Assembly: GCA_020629965.1 (NCBI GenBank)
Contig: JAHDCG010000033.1
Span: 15,108-50,984, forward strand
DNA from: Saprospiraceae bacterium
GTDB lineage: Bacteria > Bacteroidota > Bacteroidia > Chitinophagales > Saprospiraceae
Reading direction: 5' to 3'
Length of the DNA stretch: 35,877 bases
Under the pieces are notes generated by a model, which saw only the letters and a program-made list of their open reading frames with translations, had not been told where the DNA came from and did not search any database. A program made the translations under genes and the position numbers. Each line of letters begins with the position of its first letter. Position 1 is the first letter of the stretch. Positions 15,842 to 24,185 of the stretch are shown here, piece by piece.

Positions 15842-17272
15842 ATGAAAAGAACCGAAATAGCTACGCTCCTCCAAAACAAACCCGTCGGCGAAAAAGTCAC
15901 CGTCAAGGGCTGGGTACGCGCCTTTCGCAGCAACCGATTTATCGCGCTCAACGACGGCACGGGTTTTAATAATGTGCAGTGCGTCGTCGATTTTGAAAAA
16001 ACGCCGGAAGAGGTCATCAAACAAATCGGCTTTCATGCCTGCGTGGCGGTGACAGGCGAAGTGGTCGAGTCGCAGGGCGCGGGGCAGGACATCGAGATTT
16101 TGGCGGATACCGTCGAGATTTTGGGCGGTACGGATTTGGAAAAATACCCTTTGCAGCCTAAGAAAATGTCGCACGAGTTTTTGCGCGAAAAGGCACACTT
16201 TCGAATGCGTACGCAGACTTTTTCTTCCGTGTTTCGCATACGTCACGCGGTTGCTTTTGCGGTGAATAAATACTTTAACGACCGCGGCTTTTACTACATG
16301 CACACGCCGATTATCACGGGCAGCGATGCCGAGGGTGCGGGTGAGATGTTTCGCGTAACGACGCTGAACGATGCCAAACCGCCGCTGACCGAAGACGGCA
16401 AAGTCGATTACAAACAGGACTTTTTCGGGAAGCCGACAAACATGACGGTCTCCGGGCAGTTGCAGGCCGAAATCGGGGCGATGGCACTCGGCAAGGTCTA
16501 TACTTTCGGGCCGACTTTCCGCGCCGAAAACTCTAATACTTCGCGTCACCTCGCCGAGTTTTGGATGATCGAACCGGAGATTGCTTTCGGTGACATCAAC
16601 GACGATATGGACCTCGCAGAGGACTTTATCAAGTACCTCATCAGCTACGTTTTGGAAAATTATCCGGATGATTTGCAGTTTTTGGAAGAGCGCATCACCA
16701 AACTCGAACGCAACCTGCCGACCGCAGACCGCCGTCCGATGCCGCTGACCGAGACGTTGCGTTTTGTAGTTGACAATGATTTCGAGCGCATTACTTACAC
16801 CGAGGCGGTGCGTCACATTCAAAATTCTAAACCTTACAAAAAAGGAAAATTCGAGTTTCCGGTAGAGTGGGGTACCGACCTCGCGGCGGAACACGAGCGG
16901 TATTTGGTGGAGAAAAAATTCAAAAAACCGGTCATCGTCGTCGATTATCCGAAGGACATCAAGGCGTTTTACATGCGTATGAATGACGACGGCAAGACCG
17001 TGGCGGCAATGGATGTCCTCTTTCCGGGCATCGGCGAGGTCATCGGCGGCTCACAGCGCGAGGAACGCTTGGATATGCTCAAAAAGCGCATGGCGGAAAT
17101 GGACGTGCCGGAGCACGAGTTGGATTGGTACTTGGATTTGCGTCGTTTCGGCGGTTGTCCGCACGCGGGTTTTGGATTGGGCTTCGAGCGCATTGTGCAG
17201 TTTATTACGGGCATGTCGAATATCCGTGACGTAATTCCGTTTCCGCGCACACCGGGGAATGCGGAGTTTTAG
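15842..17272 (+). CDS. asnS: Asparaginyl-tRNA synthetase
   Basis: 476 residues, normal for the family. This class II aminoacyl-tRNA synthetase charges tRNA(Asn) with asparagine in the cytosol. An N-terminal OB-fold anticodon-binding domain (about 1-105, 'VTVKGWVRAFRSNRFIALNDG') precedes the class II catalytic core. Motif 2 is seen in 'TFRAENSNTSRHLAEFWMIE' (about 221-240). Motif 3 is in 'GFGLGFERIVQFITG' (about 443-457), followed by the AsnRS ending 'IRDVIPFPRTPG'. The segment 'TGSDAEGAGEMFRV' is AsnRS-like rather than AspRS-like. The start codon is fixed by family alignment and directly follows a heptamer array. The gene is monocistronic, facing a shared terminator at 17542-17585. GatC, also in this window, implies that a GatCAB amidotransferase coexists with AsnRS. 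Confidence 0.97.
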   Translation: MKRTEIATLLQNKPVGEKVTVKGWVRAFRSNRFIALNDGTGFNNVQCVVDFEKTPEEVIKQIGFHACVAVTGEVVESQGAGQDIEILADTVEILGGTDLEKYPLQPKKMSHEFLREKAHFRMRTQTFSSVFRIRHAVAFAVNKYFNDRGFYYMHTPIITGSDAEGAGEMFRVTTLNDAKPPLTEDGKVDYKQDFFGKPTNMTVSGQLQAEIGAMALGKVYTFGPTFRAENSNTSRHLAEFWMIEPEIAFGDINDDMDLAEDFIKYLISYVLENYPDDLQFLEERITKLERNLPTADRRPMPLTETLRFVVDNDFERITYTEAVRHIQNSKPYKKGKFEFPVEWGTDLAAEHERYLVEKKFKKPVIVVDYPKDIKAFYMRMNDDGKTVAAMDVLFPGIGEVIGGSQREERLDMLKKRMAEMDVPEHELDWYLDLRRFGGCPHAGFGLGFERIVQFITGMSNIRDVIPFPRTPGNAEF

Positions 17273-17275
17273 TCG

Positions 17276-17324
17276 CTTGAGACTTGAGACTTGAGACTTG
17301 AGACGTTAGATTTTAGATTTTAGA
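17276..17324. repeat. Seven-unit heptamer array (CTTGAGA to TTTTAGA)
   Basis: Units are CTTGAGA four times, CGTTAGA, TTTTAGA, TTTTAGA. Two heptamer types are fused in phase with no break in the 7-bp period. The array begins 3 nt after the asnS stop codon. Confidence 0.9.
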
Positions 17325-17357
17325 CTGCCGTTTTGACTTGTACGGGTTTAGACTCAT

Positions 17358-17507
17358 TAGTGCAACGATTTATTAAACTTTGATAGTTTTTTTTTTGAAC
17401 CTGATTTATATGATTCTTATGATTGGTTATGATTTGGATTTTACTTCGTAAAATCTTCGCAATTCGCAATCAACTTAACTGTCAGAAACTAACAAATCAT
17501 TGCATTA
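17358..17507. mobile_element. 150-bp MITE-like element, copy 1
   Basis: The ends are imperfect inverted repeats of about 30 bp (TAGTGCAACGATTTATTA against TAATGCAATGATTTGTTA read from the other end). A central GATTTTAC/GTAAAATC hairpin with a TTC loop lies near 17437-17455. A copy with only about five differences lies at 31135-31283. There is no ORF, so it would depend on an enzyme supplied elsewhere. Confidence 0.75.
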
Positions 17508-17541
17508 GTTTTAATCTGTTTTGTTTTTGAAATATTTGTAA

Positions 17542-17585
17542 AAAAAAAGCCGCCGCAGAATTGATTTTCTGCGACGGCTTTTTTT
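17542..17585. terminator. Bidirectional intrinsic terminator
   Basis: AAAAAGCCG-C-CGCAGAA pairs with TTCTGCG-A-CGGCTTTTT around a 6-nt loop, with one mismatch. A-run on the left, T-run on the right. It serves asnS (plus) and the DUF4190-like triplet (minus). Confidence 0.92.
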
Positions 17586-17598
17586 GCTTTTTTATCGG

Positions 17599-18153
17599 CT
17601 AAAAACCGCCGAAAGCAATCAGAAAGAATAATAATAAAAGTATCGTAGCGGCTATCGGCAGCAGACCCGCCACAGCTCCGAAGACAATACCGGCGATTGC
17701 CGTGCCTTTTCCCGTGTAAAACCCGCCGCTTTCTTTGATAATTCTGCGGGCATTGAGACTCATGAAAAAGCCGATGATGCCTAAAACGACTCCGAGAATT
17801 AAAATCACTTCGAGCACAAACGCATTGCCGAGCAGAAGCATTAAAAGTGCCGCAATGCCTAATCCCAAACCGACTTTTGCTTTAGGATGAACGTTTGTCT
17901 CCGCGGATTTTAGCTGTTTTTTTGCCTTGAAATTGCGGGAAAAAACGCTCCCGCGTGCCGCCCGTTTGCATTTCTTTTTAACAATGCGAAAAAAACGTTG
18001 TAAGCCGTTTTTGTGTAACCTATCCGGCGCACCGGGCAGCCGTGCCGTTTGCGTTTTCGGATTTGCCTCCGCAGTAATCGCAGTATTTCTCGCGGAGACG
18101 AATGTCACATTTAAAAGCAGAAAAAACGGGAGAAAGAAAATTTGAAATTTCAT
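17599..18153 (-). CDS. DUF4190-like membrane protein with signal peptide (A)
   Basis: 184 residues. A hydrophobic N-terminus (about 5-21, ending 'FVSARN') looks like a signal peptide. A strongly basic linker follows (about 55-80, 'IVKKKCKRAARGS'), then two or three hydrophobic segments (about 94-135 and 154-184). The motif 'ESGGFYTGKGTAIAGIVFG' between the helices matches the DUF4190-like 'GxxxAIAGIxxG' signature. Two homologues follow upstream on the same strand. Their function is unknown; DUF4190-type proteins are small integral membrane proteins of unclear role. This is the last gene of a probable three-gene operon and ends at a strong terminator. Confidence 0.75.
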   Translation of the reverse strand: MKFQIFFLPFFLLLNVTFVSARNTAITAEANPKTQTARLPGAPDRLHKNGLQRFFRIVKKKCKRAARGSVFSRNFKAKKQLKSAETNVHPKAKVGLGLGIAALLMLLLGNAFVLEVILILGVVLGIIGFFMSLNARRIIKESGGFYTGKGTAIAGIVFGAVAGLLPIAATILLLLFFLIAFGGF

Positions 18154-18222
18154 GCAAGGAAATTGAGTCTAAAAGGTGTTGTACTGCCGGTGCTTTAACT
18201 TTTCAATCCGCATAATATTTTT

Positions 18223-18711
18223 CTAAAAAAGAGAAGCAAAAAACAAGAACAAAAGAATAACGGCAACAATGAAAAGCACAATAAGTAAACTGCCGGTAAC
18301 AATGCCGGCGATTGCCATTCCCTTGCCGCGAAAAAAACCGTTGCTTTCGTTGATTTTGCTGAGTCCGATAATCCCTAAAACTATCGCCGCTATTGCGAGC
18401 AACAGCCCGAGAGGCCAGAGCAAAAACACGAAAGGAAAACTTGCAATGCCGGCAATCATGCTGATTAAAGCTGTTGTCTCCGGCTTACCTTCGGCGGGCG
18501 CGGCAGCGTGACGACGGCTGCGTATTTTCTGTTTGACCGAGCGCAGCAAATGCCGAACGCGCAGTTTTTTCCCTTTTTTATCGGGACGCAGGCGAGCGGT
18601 ACGCTCGTTAATTTGGACATCGGTAACGGTAGCGGCGGCAGTCACGGCGGAGAGTGAACCGGGCACGGCAAAGGTGCAGCAGAGAACGAGGAAGAGTAAA
18701 ATTTTTTGCAC
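18223..18711 (-). CDS. DUF4190-like membrane protein with signal peptide (B)
   Basis: 162 residues with the same plan as its neighbours: a signal peptide (about 1-27), a very basic middle ('RHLLRSVKQKIRSRRH', about 54-69), then hydrophobic segments (about 80-115 and 132-162) around 'NESNGFFRGKGMAIAGIVTG'. It is homologous to genes A and C but diverged. The gap to gene A is 69 bp and to gene C 18 bp, consistent with co-transcription. No enzymatic motif is visible. Confidence 0.75.
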   Translation of the reverse strand: MQKILLFLVLCCTFAVPGSLSAVTAAATVTDVQINERTARLRPDKKGKKLRVRHLLRSVKQKIRSRRHAAAPAEGKPETTALISMIAGIASFPFVFLLWPLGLLLAIAAIVLGIIGLSKINESNGFFRGKGMAIAGIVTGSLLIVLFIVAVILLFLFFASLF

Positions 18712-18729
18712 GAGCAGAGGTTTTTTTAG

Positions 18730-19188
18730 TTATAAAGCAAAAGAAAAAATCAGAGCAATAAAGAAGAATAAAAACAAAAGCCAAAGGATACCGATAATGA
18801 TACCGGCTATTGCCATGCCGCGCCCGCCGTAATATCCGCCGCTTTCTTTGATGCGCCTGAGAGCGAATATGCCTACGATGAGTGCCGGAATGCCCGCCAA
18901 AAATCCGAGCAGAAAAAAACTCCCGATACCTAAAATCAAGCTGAGTTTGGCAAGCGGGTGTGCCGGCGGTTTTTCTGTTTTTGCGGTGCGCGCCGTGCGT
19001 TTTTTAGCTACGGAACGTATTTTTTTTTCAAGAAAAAATCGACGCGCCGTTTTTTTCTCTTTAAAAATACCTCTTTCCGCTTTTTCAACGGAAACGGTTT
19101 GGATTTCGCTGTTTACGGCGTATAAATTTCCGCTTTCGGGCAGAAATCCGAATGCGCAAAACAGGACAAAAAGCAATATTTTTTTCAT
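18730..19188 (-). CDS. DUF4190-like membrane protein with signal peptide (C)
   Basis: 152 residues and probably the first gene of the triplet. The signal peptide is about 1-24. The basic region is about 47-70 ('RRFFLEKKIRSVAKKRTAR'). The membrane part (about 80-152) contains 'ESGGYYGGRGMAIAGIIIG'. The 'ESGGxYxGxGxAIAGI' core is shared with A and B, which supports a local tandem triplication. A candidate promoter lies about 50 bp upstream. Confidence 0.75.
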   Translation of the reverse strand: MKKILLFVLFCAFGFLPESGNLYAVNSEIQTVSVEKAERGIFKEKKTARRFFLEKKIRSVAKKRTARTAKTEKPPAHPLAKLSLILGIGSFFLLGFLAGIPALIVGIFALRRIKESGGYYGGRGMAIAGIIIGILWLLFLFFFIALIFSFAL

Positions 19189-19238
19189 GAGTTCGGGAGT
19201 TTTGGTGCGGAAAGAAAATCAATGTTTTTTTGGTCTGT

Positions 19239-19246
19239 CAAATGTA
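19239..19246 (-). promoter_or_regulatory. Candidate -7 element for the DUF4190-like triplet
   Basis: On the minus strand TACATTTG matches TAnnTTTG, about 50 nt upstream of the start of gene C. No convincing -33 TTTG is present, so support is partial. Confidence 0.35.
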
Positions 19247-19399
19247 GGAAAAATAAGTCGGTTGTTGCGATTTTTGTTCTAAGAAATGTTCTTTCCGGAT
19301 GCGAAAAATGTGCACAAAATCCCTACTATTCGTTTTTCTCTTCTCAAATAATCTTACCTTGCAACCGACCGAAAGTAAACCGCTAAATGCAACTTTTCC

Positions 19400-20323
19400 A
19401 TGTCTAAAATTGTATTTTTAACTCTGATAATTGCCGTCCTTAACGGCTGCCCGAATACGCCCGAAAATATGCAAATACCCGAAAATTTCTCTTGGCAGGG
19501 ACACCGCGGCGCACGCGGATTGCTGCCCGAAAATACCGTTCCCGCTTTTCTCAAAGCCCAGGAACTCGGCATGGGTACTTTGGAATTAGACATTGCCGTT
19601 TCCCGAGACTCACAAATTATCGTCACGCACGAACCCTGGTTTTCCACCGAGATTTGCTTGAATAAAAACGGAAATGAAATAACGGAAGAGGAAGGAAAAA
19701 AGCTGCGGATTTATGAAATGACCGCCGCCGAAATCGCGGAGTATGATTGCGGCTCCAAAGCGCACACACGCTTTGCGAAGCAAGAAAAAATGCCCGCCTA
19801 CAAACCCACCCTGCGCGCAGTCGTCGAGGCGGCGGACGCCTACGCCCGTGAACATAATTTGCCGCTGCCCGCTTACAATATCGAGATAAAAAGCGAGCCG
19901 GACTACGACGGGGTGCTGACGCCGCCGATTGCCGATTTTGTAGCTTTGACGGTAAAAGAATTGCGAGATTTGGGAATTGATAAGCGCGGTAATTTACAAT
20001 CTTTCGACCTGCGCGCTTTGGAAGAAATACACAAACAAGCCCCCGACATCGCGGTCGCTTACCTTGTCGAAGCCGCCGTCGATACCGAAGCTGCTTTAAA
20101 TTTATTGACCTTTAAACCCGAAATTTACAGCCCTTACTATCCCTTAGTCAACCAAAAAATGCGCGACCTGACCCGCGCACGGGGTATAAAAATCATCCCG
20201 TGGACGGTCAACGATACCGTAACCATGAAAAAATTGATAGCTTTGGGCGTGGACGGCATCATCACGGATTATCCGAATCGCGCCGCCCAAATCGAAGGTT
20301 TTTCACCCGCCGCAAAACGCTGA
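19400..20323 (+). CDS. Glycerophosphodiester phosphodiesterase, probable lipoprotein
   Basis: 307 residues. It hydrolyses glycerophosphodiesters (deacylated phospholipids) to glycerol-3-phosphate and an alcohol, with a divalent metal. The N-terminus has a short hydrophobic stretch ending in 'LNGC', a plausible lipobox (C17), so the mature protein may be a membrane-anchored lipoprotein. The catalytic GDPD motifs are intact: 'HRGARGLLPENT' with H35 and R36, 'TLELDIAVSRD' with E62 and D64, 'VTHEPW' with H77, 'YNIEIKS' with its conserved glutamate, and the closing 'PWTVND ... VDGIITDYPN'. The length is normal. The next gene starts 5 nt after the stop, so they are likely one transcript. GlpQ- and UgpQ-type enzymes cannot be separated by eye, so no symbol is given. 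Confidence 0.93.
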   Translation: MSKIVFLTLIIAVLNGCPNTPENMQIPENFSWQGHRGARGLLPENTVPAFLKAQELGMGTLELDIAVSRDSQIIVTHEPWFSTEICLNKNGNEITEEEGKKLRIYEMTAAEIAEYDCGSKAHTRFAKQEKMPAYKPTLRAVVEAADAYAREHNLPLPAYNIEIKSEPDYDGVLTPPIADFVALTVKELRDLGIDKRGNLQSFDLRALEEIHKQAPDIAVAYLVEAAVDTEAALNLLTFKPEIYSPYYPLVNQKMRDLTRARGIKIIPWTVNDTVTMKKLIALGVDGIITDYPNRAAQIEGFSPAAKR

Positions 20324-20328
20324 AACTC

Positions 20329-20886
20329 ATGTCCAATATCTTAGACGACGACCTGCTCAAAATCCCCGCCGAACCCGCCTTGCCGCTCGCTTCTTTTTGG
20401 ACGCGCGTCGGGGCTACGCTGCTCGACAGCCTTATCCTGATGCCGCTCATCGGTCTCGGTGTGTACAATATGATTACGTGGAAAATTTTGCCGCTTTTCA
20501 TTCTCCTGCAAATCGCGGCAATGGCCTATAAACCGCTGCTCGAATGGCAGTACGGACAAACCCTCGGCAAGCAGGCGGTCAACATTCGGGTAGTCGATGC
20601 ACAGCTCGCGCCCATCACTTTGCAGCAGTCTTTGAACCGCTACATTTTCTATTTCGCCAACAGTTTTATGGGTTTGGTCGCCGGCATTATGCTTTTCGGC
20701 ACCGAAGATTTTGCGGCGGCAACCGACTTTATGACGGTCGCGGAACTGCAACAACAGGCGACCGACGAAACGGTTACACAGTTCCTCAGCCTGCTCGTTT
20801 TCGTCTCCTGCTTTTTCGCCGCTTTCGACCCGATGACGCAGACGCTGCATGATAAAATTGCAAAGACGTTTGTGGTACAGGAGTAG
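20329..20886 (+). CDS. RDD family membrane protein
   Basis: 185 residues from the ATG at 20329. The frame is open further upstream, but that part overlaps the GDPD gene and lacks RDD character. The RDD signature is seen in 'FWTRVGATLLDSLIL' (Arg and Asp in the first helix, about residues 24-38) and in 'GQTLGKQAVNIRVVD' (about 76-90). Helices lie at about 30-48, 50-70, 105-125 and 148-165, and the end 'QTLHDKIAKTFVV' is typical (the family's 'LHDxxAxTxVV'). The role is not established; some RDD proteins are thought to act in ion or solute transport. It is probably co-expressed with the GDPD gene. The stop codon is followed immediately by a GGTTG-type repeat. Confidence 0.85.
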   Translation: MSNILDDDLLKIPAEPALPLASFWTRVGATLLDSLILMPLIGLGVYNMITWKILPLFILLQIAAMAYKPLLEWQYGQTLGKQAVNIRVVDAQLAPITLQQSLNRYIFYFANSFMGLVAGIMLFGTEDFAAATDFMTVAELQQQATDETVTQFLSLLVFVSCFFAAFDPMTQTLHDKIAKTFVVQE

Positions 20887-21132
20887 GTGGTGGTTGATAG
20901 TTGTTGGTTGGCGGACGGGGAGGGGTTGACTTTTCGGTAGTCGGATATTTGTTGGAGCGGTCGGACGTGTTAGAGTGGTTTGAGTTGTTGGAATGGTTTG
21001 AACCGAATACAAACTTAAAGTCAAATCTTAACTTGCATACGGCTCTCCCGTCCACCGCCTAAACCGTATGCAAATTTAAAATCGATTTCAAGTTTACATA
21101 CGACTCTCCCGTCAACCGTCAACCGACAACCG
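20887..21132. repeat. Convergent spacer built from tandem and inverted repeats
   Basis: It contains a degenerate GGTTGNT heptamer run right after the RDD stop and six nonamers (GTTGGAGCG, GTCGGACGT, GTTAGAGTG, GTTTGAGTT, GTTGGAATG, GTTTGAACC at 20951-21004). A duplicated segment of about 60 bp (about 21002-21061 and 21063-21125) follows. The 10-bp stem TTGCATACGG/CCGTATGCAA (21033-21073) is formed across the two copies. A CCGTCAA array (21109-21138) runs into the hemE stop codon. The first and last arrays are roughly inverted to each other. Confidence 0.75.
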
Positions 21133-22158
21133 TCAACCGTTCTTAACCGTATTAACAAAAACCTTCACATTATCCAACGGCGTATCCGGATAAACGCCGT
21201 GTCCCAAATTGGCGATGTGCTTTCCTTTTCCGAATTTTTTCAGCATTTCTTCTGTTGCTTTTTCCACCTCGGCGGCGGGCGCGTAGAGCTGACAGGGGTC
21301 GAGGTTTCCTTGCAGTACCTTTTCATTGCCGACTGCATTACGCACAAAATCGGGGTGCGTATTCCAATCCACACCGATGACATTGCAATCCATGCGACCG
21401 ATTTCCGCGTAGGCAAACCAGGCATTTTTGGCGAAGACCGTGACCGGTACCTTGTCGATGGCGGCGGCGATTTGGGCGATGTAGGGGGCGGCGAAGGTAC
21501 TGTATTGCTCCGGCGTCAGAATGCCCGCCCAAGAGTCGAAAATTTGGATTAAATCCGCGCCCGCTGCGACCTTGTTTTTGAGGTAAGCGATGGTCGTGTC
21601 CGTGATTTTTTGCAGCAGCAGGTGCGCCGCTTCGGGTTGGGTATAGAGAAATTTTTTGGCTTTGCTGAAGGTTTTGCTGCCCGAGCCTTCGACCATGTAG
21701 GCGAGTATCGTCCACGGCGCGCCGCTGAAGCCGATGAGCGGCACACGTCCGTTCAGTTCCCGTTTCGTGATTTTTAAAGCCTCATAAACGTAGTTTAACT
21801 CCTCGGCGGCGGGTGCTCCGCTGCGCAGATTTTCCACATCTTTGACCGATTGAATCGTCTGCGGAAAGAGCGGCCCTTTCTTTTCCACCATTTCATAGAC
21901 CAAACCCATCGCCTCCGGAATGACGAGAATATCGGAGAAAATGATGGCGGCATCGACCCCGATTTCATCGACGGGCTGAATGGTGACTTCGGCGGCGAGA
22001 TGCGGTGTTTCTACGAGTTCTTTAAAGCCCGAGAGGGAGCCGCGCAGGGCACGGTACTGCGGCAGGATACGCCCGGCCTGACGCATCAGCCACACGGGCG
22101 GGCGTTCGGTTTGTTCGCCGCGAGCGGCACGGAGGAAGAGGTCGTTTTGCAATTTCAT
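21133..22158 (-). CDS. hemE: Uroporphyrinogen decarboxylase
   Basis: 341 residues, normal length. It decarboxylates the four acetate side chains of uroporphyrinogen III to give coproporphyrinogen III in haem synthesis, in the cytosol and without a cofactor. The N-terminal signature '[17 protein letters not shown]' (about 20-36) carries the substrate-binding arginines. '[16 protein letters not shown]' holds the catalytic aspartate D76, '[16 protein letters not shown]' (about 143-158) is conserved, and '[11 protein letters not shown]' near the end has the conserved histidine. The stop codon lies inside a CCGTCAA-type heptamer array. No other haem genes are in the window. A receiver-only regulator lies 88 bp upstream on the same strand. 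Confidence 0.97.
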   Translation of the reverse strand: MKLQNDLFLRAARGEQTERPPVWLMRQAGRILPQYRALRGSLSGFKELVETPHLAAEVTIQPVDEIGVDAAIIFSDILVIPEAMGLVYEMVEKKGPLFPQTIQSVKDVENLRSGAPAAEELNYVYEALKITKRELNGRVPLIGFSGAPWTILAYMVEGSGSKTFSKAKKFLYTQPEAAHLLLQKITDTTIAYLKNKVAAGADLIQIFDSWAGILTPEQYSTFAAPYIAQIAAAIDKVPVTVFAKNAWFAYAEIGRMDCNVIGVDWNTHPDFVRNAVGNEKVLQGNLDPCQLYAPAAEVEKATEEMLKKFGKGKHIANLGHGVYPDTPLDNVKVFVNTVKNG

Positions 22159-22246
22159 GGCGCAATTTTACACACTTCACTCGGATAAGCGACGGTTTTG
22201 CCGAGTCTTTGACGAGGATTTTACAGAAAAGAAAAGCTGCGTGTTT

Positions 22247-22633
22247 TTAACCGAAATTTTCGAAAATCTCTTCGAGCTTCTGCGTGGTCAGCGGTTTTTC
22301 GGCAAAGGCGACAGCGGAAGAAAATTCCGAAAATCGACTCCGCTTGGTGTCGTCGATGAAAGTGGATACGATTATGACGGGTATATTATTTAAACTGCCT
22401 TGCGGTAATTTGTCCAGAACCTCCCGACCGTTGGGACCGGGCATATTGATGTCTAACAATATCAAATCAGGAGGAGTAAAATCGTTGCTTTGCATAAACT
22501 CTATTGCCGTCGTGCTGCTGTCATAAACGATAAAATCGACGTGTGGATTGATTTTTTTAATAATGCGTTTATGCCAAAAATTAGTTGCTTCGTCATCGTC
22601 GATGAGCATAACGGTCTGAAATAAATTAGCCAT
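22247..22633 (-). CDS. Single-domain response regulator (receiver only)
   Basis: 128 residues making one CheY-like receiver domain. The acidic pocket D12-D14 ('LIDDDEAT'), the phospho-acceptor D61 in 'LILLDINMPGPNG', a Ser/Thr switch near 90-91 and K113 in 'AEKPL' are all present, so it should be phosphorylatable. There is no output domain. It is the typical Bacteroidota phosphorelay intermediate or CheY-like type. It lies in line with the LytTR regulator and the HPt gene upstream, 224 bp from the former. The partner kinase is not in the window. Confidence 0.9.
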   Translation of the reverse strand: MANLFQTVMLIDDDEATNFWHKRIIKKINPHVDFIVYDSSTTAIEFMQSNDFTPPDLILLDINMPGPNGREVLDKLPQGSLNNIPVIIVSTFIDDTKRSRFSEFSSAVAFAEKPLTTQKLEEIFENFG

Positions 22634-22857
22634 GAATGAGGGATTGAGTAAAAATCGTACAAAAATTATTCGGAAAAAATCATAATTTGTAAGTTTTTTG
22701 ATTTTCGGTCTGTATTCAAGCCGGTTTTAATTCCGTGTTCGATGCACAATCCGAGGGGTTGTAGCTTTTTGGCAATATTAATTTTTTGTTATTCGATGTC
22801 GGTACCTGCAGTCTTAGAACAGCACTGCTTTTATGTGTTGAAATATGTTATTCGGGT

Positions 22858-23550
22858 TTAAATCATTTTTAAATGACGCATTAGTTTCGCCTTGTGCGCC
22901 TTACCGATAGGGATGACCTTGCGTGCAATGACAAGAGTATTTTCTTCAATATCCACGATTTTCTGCAGATTTATGATGAAAGATCGATGAATGCGTAAAA
23001 AACGATTTGCGGGCAGCTTACCGACGATGCTTTTCAGCGTACCGTAAGTCAAATATTCTTTGTCTTCGGTAAAAACCCGCACGTAGTCCCCCGCATTTTC
23101 AAAGTACATGATGTCCGCCGTGGCGACCCGGGTCAACCTGCCTTTTTCTTTGATAAAAATGTTTTTGGTGTCTGTCACCGGGGCGGGTTTTTCTTTACTC
23201 TCGGCGGTCGATATTTTGTCGATGCAACTCGCAAAACGCGGATAATTAAAGGGCTTATGCAAAAAGTCTTGTGCCTCGAACTCAAAAGCGTGCACGGCAT
23301 ATTTGCTTTCGGAAGTCGTAAAAACGACCATGGGTAAGACGGGCGCACGATTGAGAAAATCAATGCCCGACATGCCGGGCATTTCCATATCCAAAAGTAC
23401 TAAATCCGCCTTGTTTTTTGCCAAATAATCCAAACCTGCCTGTGCGCTGTCGCAGGATTGGCAAAGGTTGATGTGTGCATTTTTTTCACAATAATATTCC
23501 AAAATTTTGCGGGCATCGAGAGAGTCGTCGATGATGATGGTGTCTAACAT
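22858..23550 (-). CDS. LytTR-family response regulator
   Basis: 230 residues. The receiver domain (about 1-120) has D8/D9, phospho-acceptor D54 in 'LVLLDMEMPGMSG', T79 and K99 ('LHKPF'). The LytTR DNA-binding domain (about 128-230) has 'IMYFENAGDYVRVFT', 'RFLRIHRSFIIN' and 'KVIPIGKAHKAKL'. It would act as a transcription factor activated by a kinase or the nearby HPt protein. LytTR regulators in Bacteroidota usually sit next to a 7TM or histidine kinase of the LytS/YehU type. None is adjacent here, which makes this an orphan regulator or a phosphorelay member. Confidence 0.93.
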   Translation of the reverse strand: MLDTIIIDDSLDARKILEYYCEKNAHINLCQSCDSAQAGLDYLAKNKADLVLLDMEMPGMSGIDFLNRAPVLPMVVFTTSESKYAVHAFEFEAQDFLHKPFNYPRFASCIDKISTAESKEKPAPVTDTKNIFIKEKGRLTRVATADIMYFENAGDYVRVFTEDKEYLTYGTLKSIVGKLPANRFLRIHRSFIINLQKIVDIEENTLVIARKVIPIGKAHKAKLMRHLKMI

Positions 23551-23741
23551 AATTAGCCGGTTGAGTGCGAATTTTTTTTGCCGATGAATTTACCTAACAT
23601 AAGACATGTCTTTTGGTTGTCTGATTGTTCTGAACAACGAAAAAAAAATCGGCGAGGGCAAATCCGATTTTTCCGTTGCTTCGGTAAAAAAATTAAGATT
23701 TCGCGTTTGTAAATTTAGTTTCATACAAGCCGGTGCGTTAC

Positions 23742-24185
23742 TTAGAAGCAACGTGCCTCGGAAGAATTACTCAAAAAATTGTCGAGTCTATTTTTTTGAG
23801 CGATGACGTGCGCGATGAGATCCTGCACCGCCGCGATAACGTTTTCCGCAGATTGTAACAAATAGTTACCTACGGGTTTGGCCACGCTGATGCGGCGCAG
23901 GTTTTCGGCAATGTGCGTCAAACCCACGGAAGCAAATCCGGGAGATAGCTGATGCGCCAGTCGATAAATCGAGCTGTTGTCCTGCTTTGCCGCAGCCTCT
24001 TCAAATGTTGAAAAAAGCGGAAGAGTATTGTTGAAAAAAACGTTAAACATGAAGGCGGCATCGTGCAAGTCTCCTTGATAATGTGCCTGTAACCACGCCG
24101 CATCGAGGACTTCATCGAAGCTGAACTCGGGTTGGCTTTGTTGTAGGGGGGTGTTCGTAAATTGTGATAATGTGCGATGATACAT
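23742..24185 (-). CDS. HPt-domain phosphotransfer protein
   Basis: 147 residues, alpha-helical. The HPt signature is at 'YRLAHQLSPGFASVGL' with candidate phospho-histidine H78. The form HQLSPGFASVG resembles the Bacteroidota HPt variant (HKLKPxFxxVG) rather than the textbook HxLKG. Flanking helices cover about 24-70 and 85-140. It probably shuttles phosphoryl groups between a hybrid kinase elsewhere and the receiver proteins encoded downstream. It is first in the order HPt, LytTR, receiver on the minus strand, with gaps of 191 and 224 bp, so single-operon transcription is possible but not certain. The C-terminus 'SSEARCF' is unusual but short. Confidence 0.8.
   Translation of the reverse strand: MYHRTLSQFTNTPLQQSQPEFSFDEVLDAAWLQAHYQGDLHDAAFMFNVFFNNTLPLFSTFEEAAAKQDNSSIYRLAHQLSPGFASVGLTHIAENLRRISVAKPVGNYLLQSAENVIAAVQDLIAHVIAQKNRLDNFLSNSSEARCF

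Noticed and set aside
15815-16894. 359-codon minus-strand ORF
   Set aside because: Antisense to asnS, whose identity is certain; Arg/His-rich shadow sequence.
20200-20328. Upstream extension of the RDD protein
   Set aside because: It overlaps the GDPD gene and encodes Arg/His-rich sequence unlike RDD proteins; the ATG at 20329 fits the family and the 5-nt operon gap.
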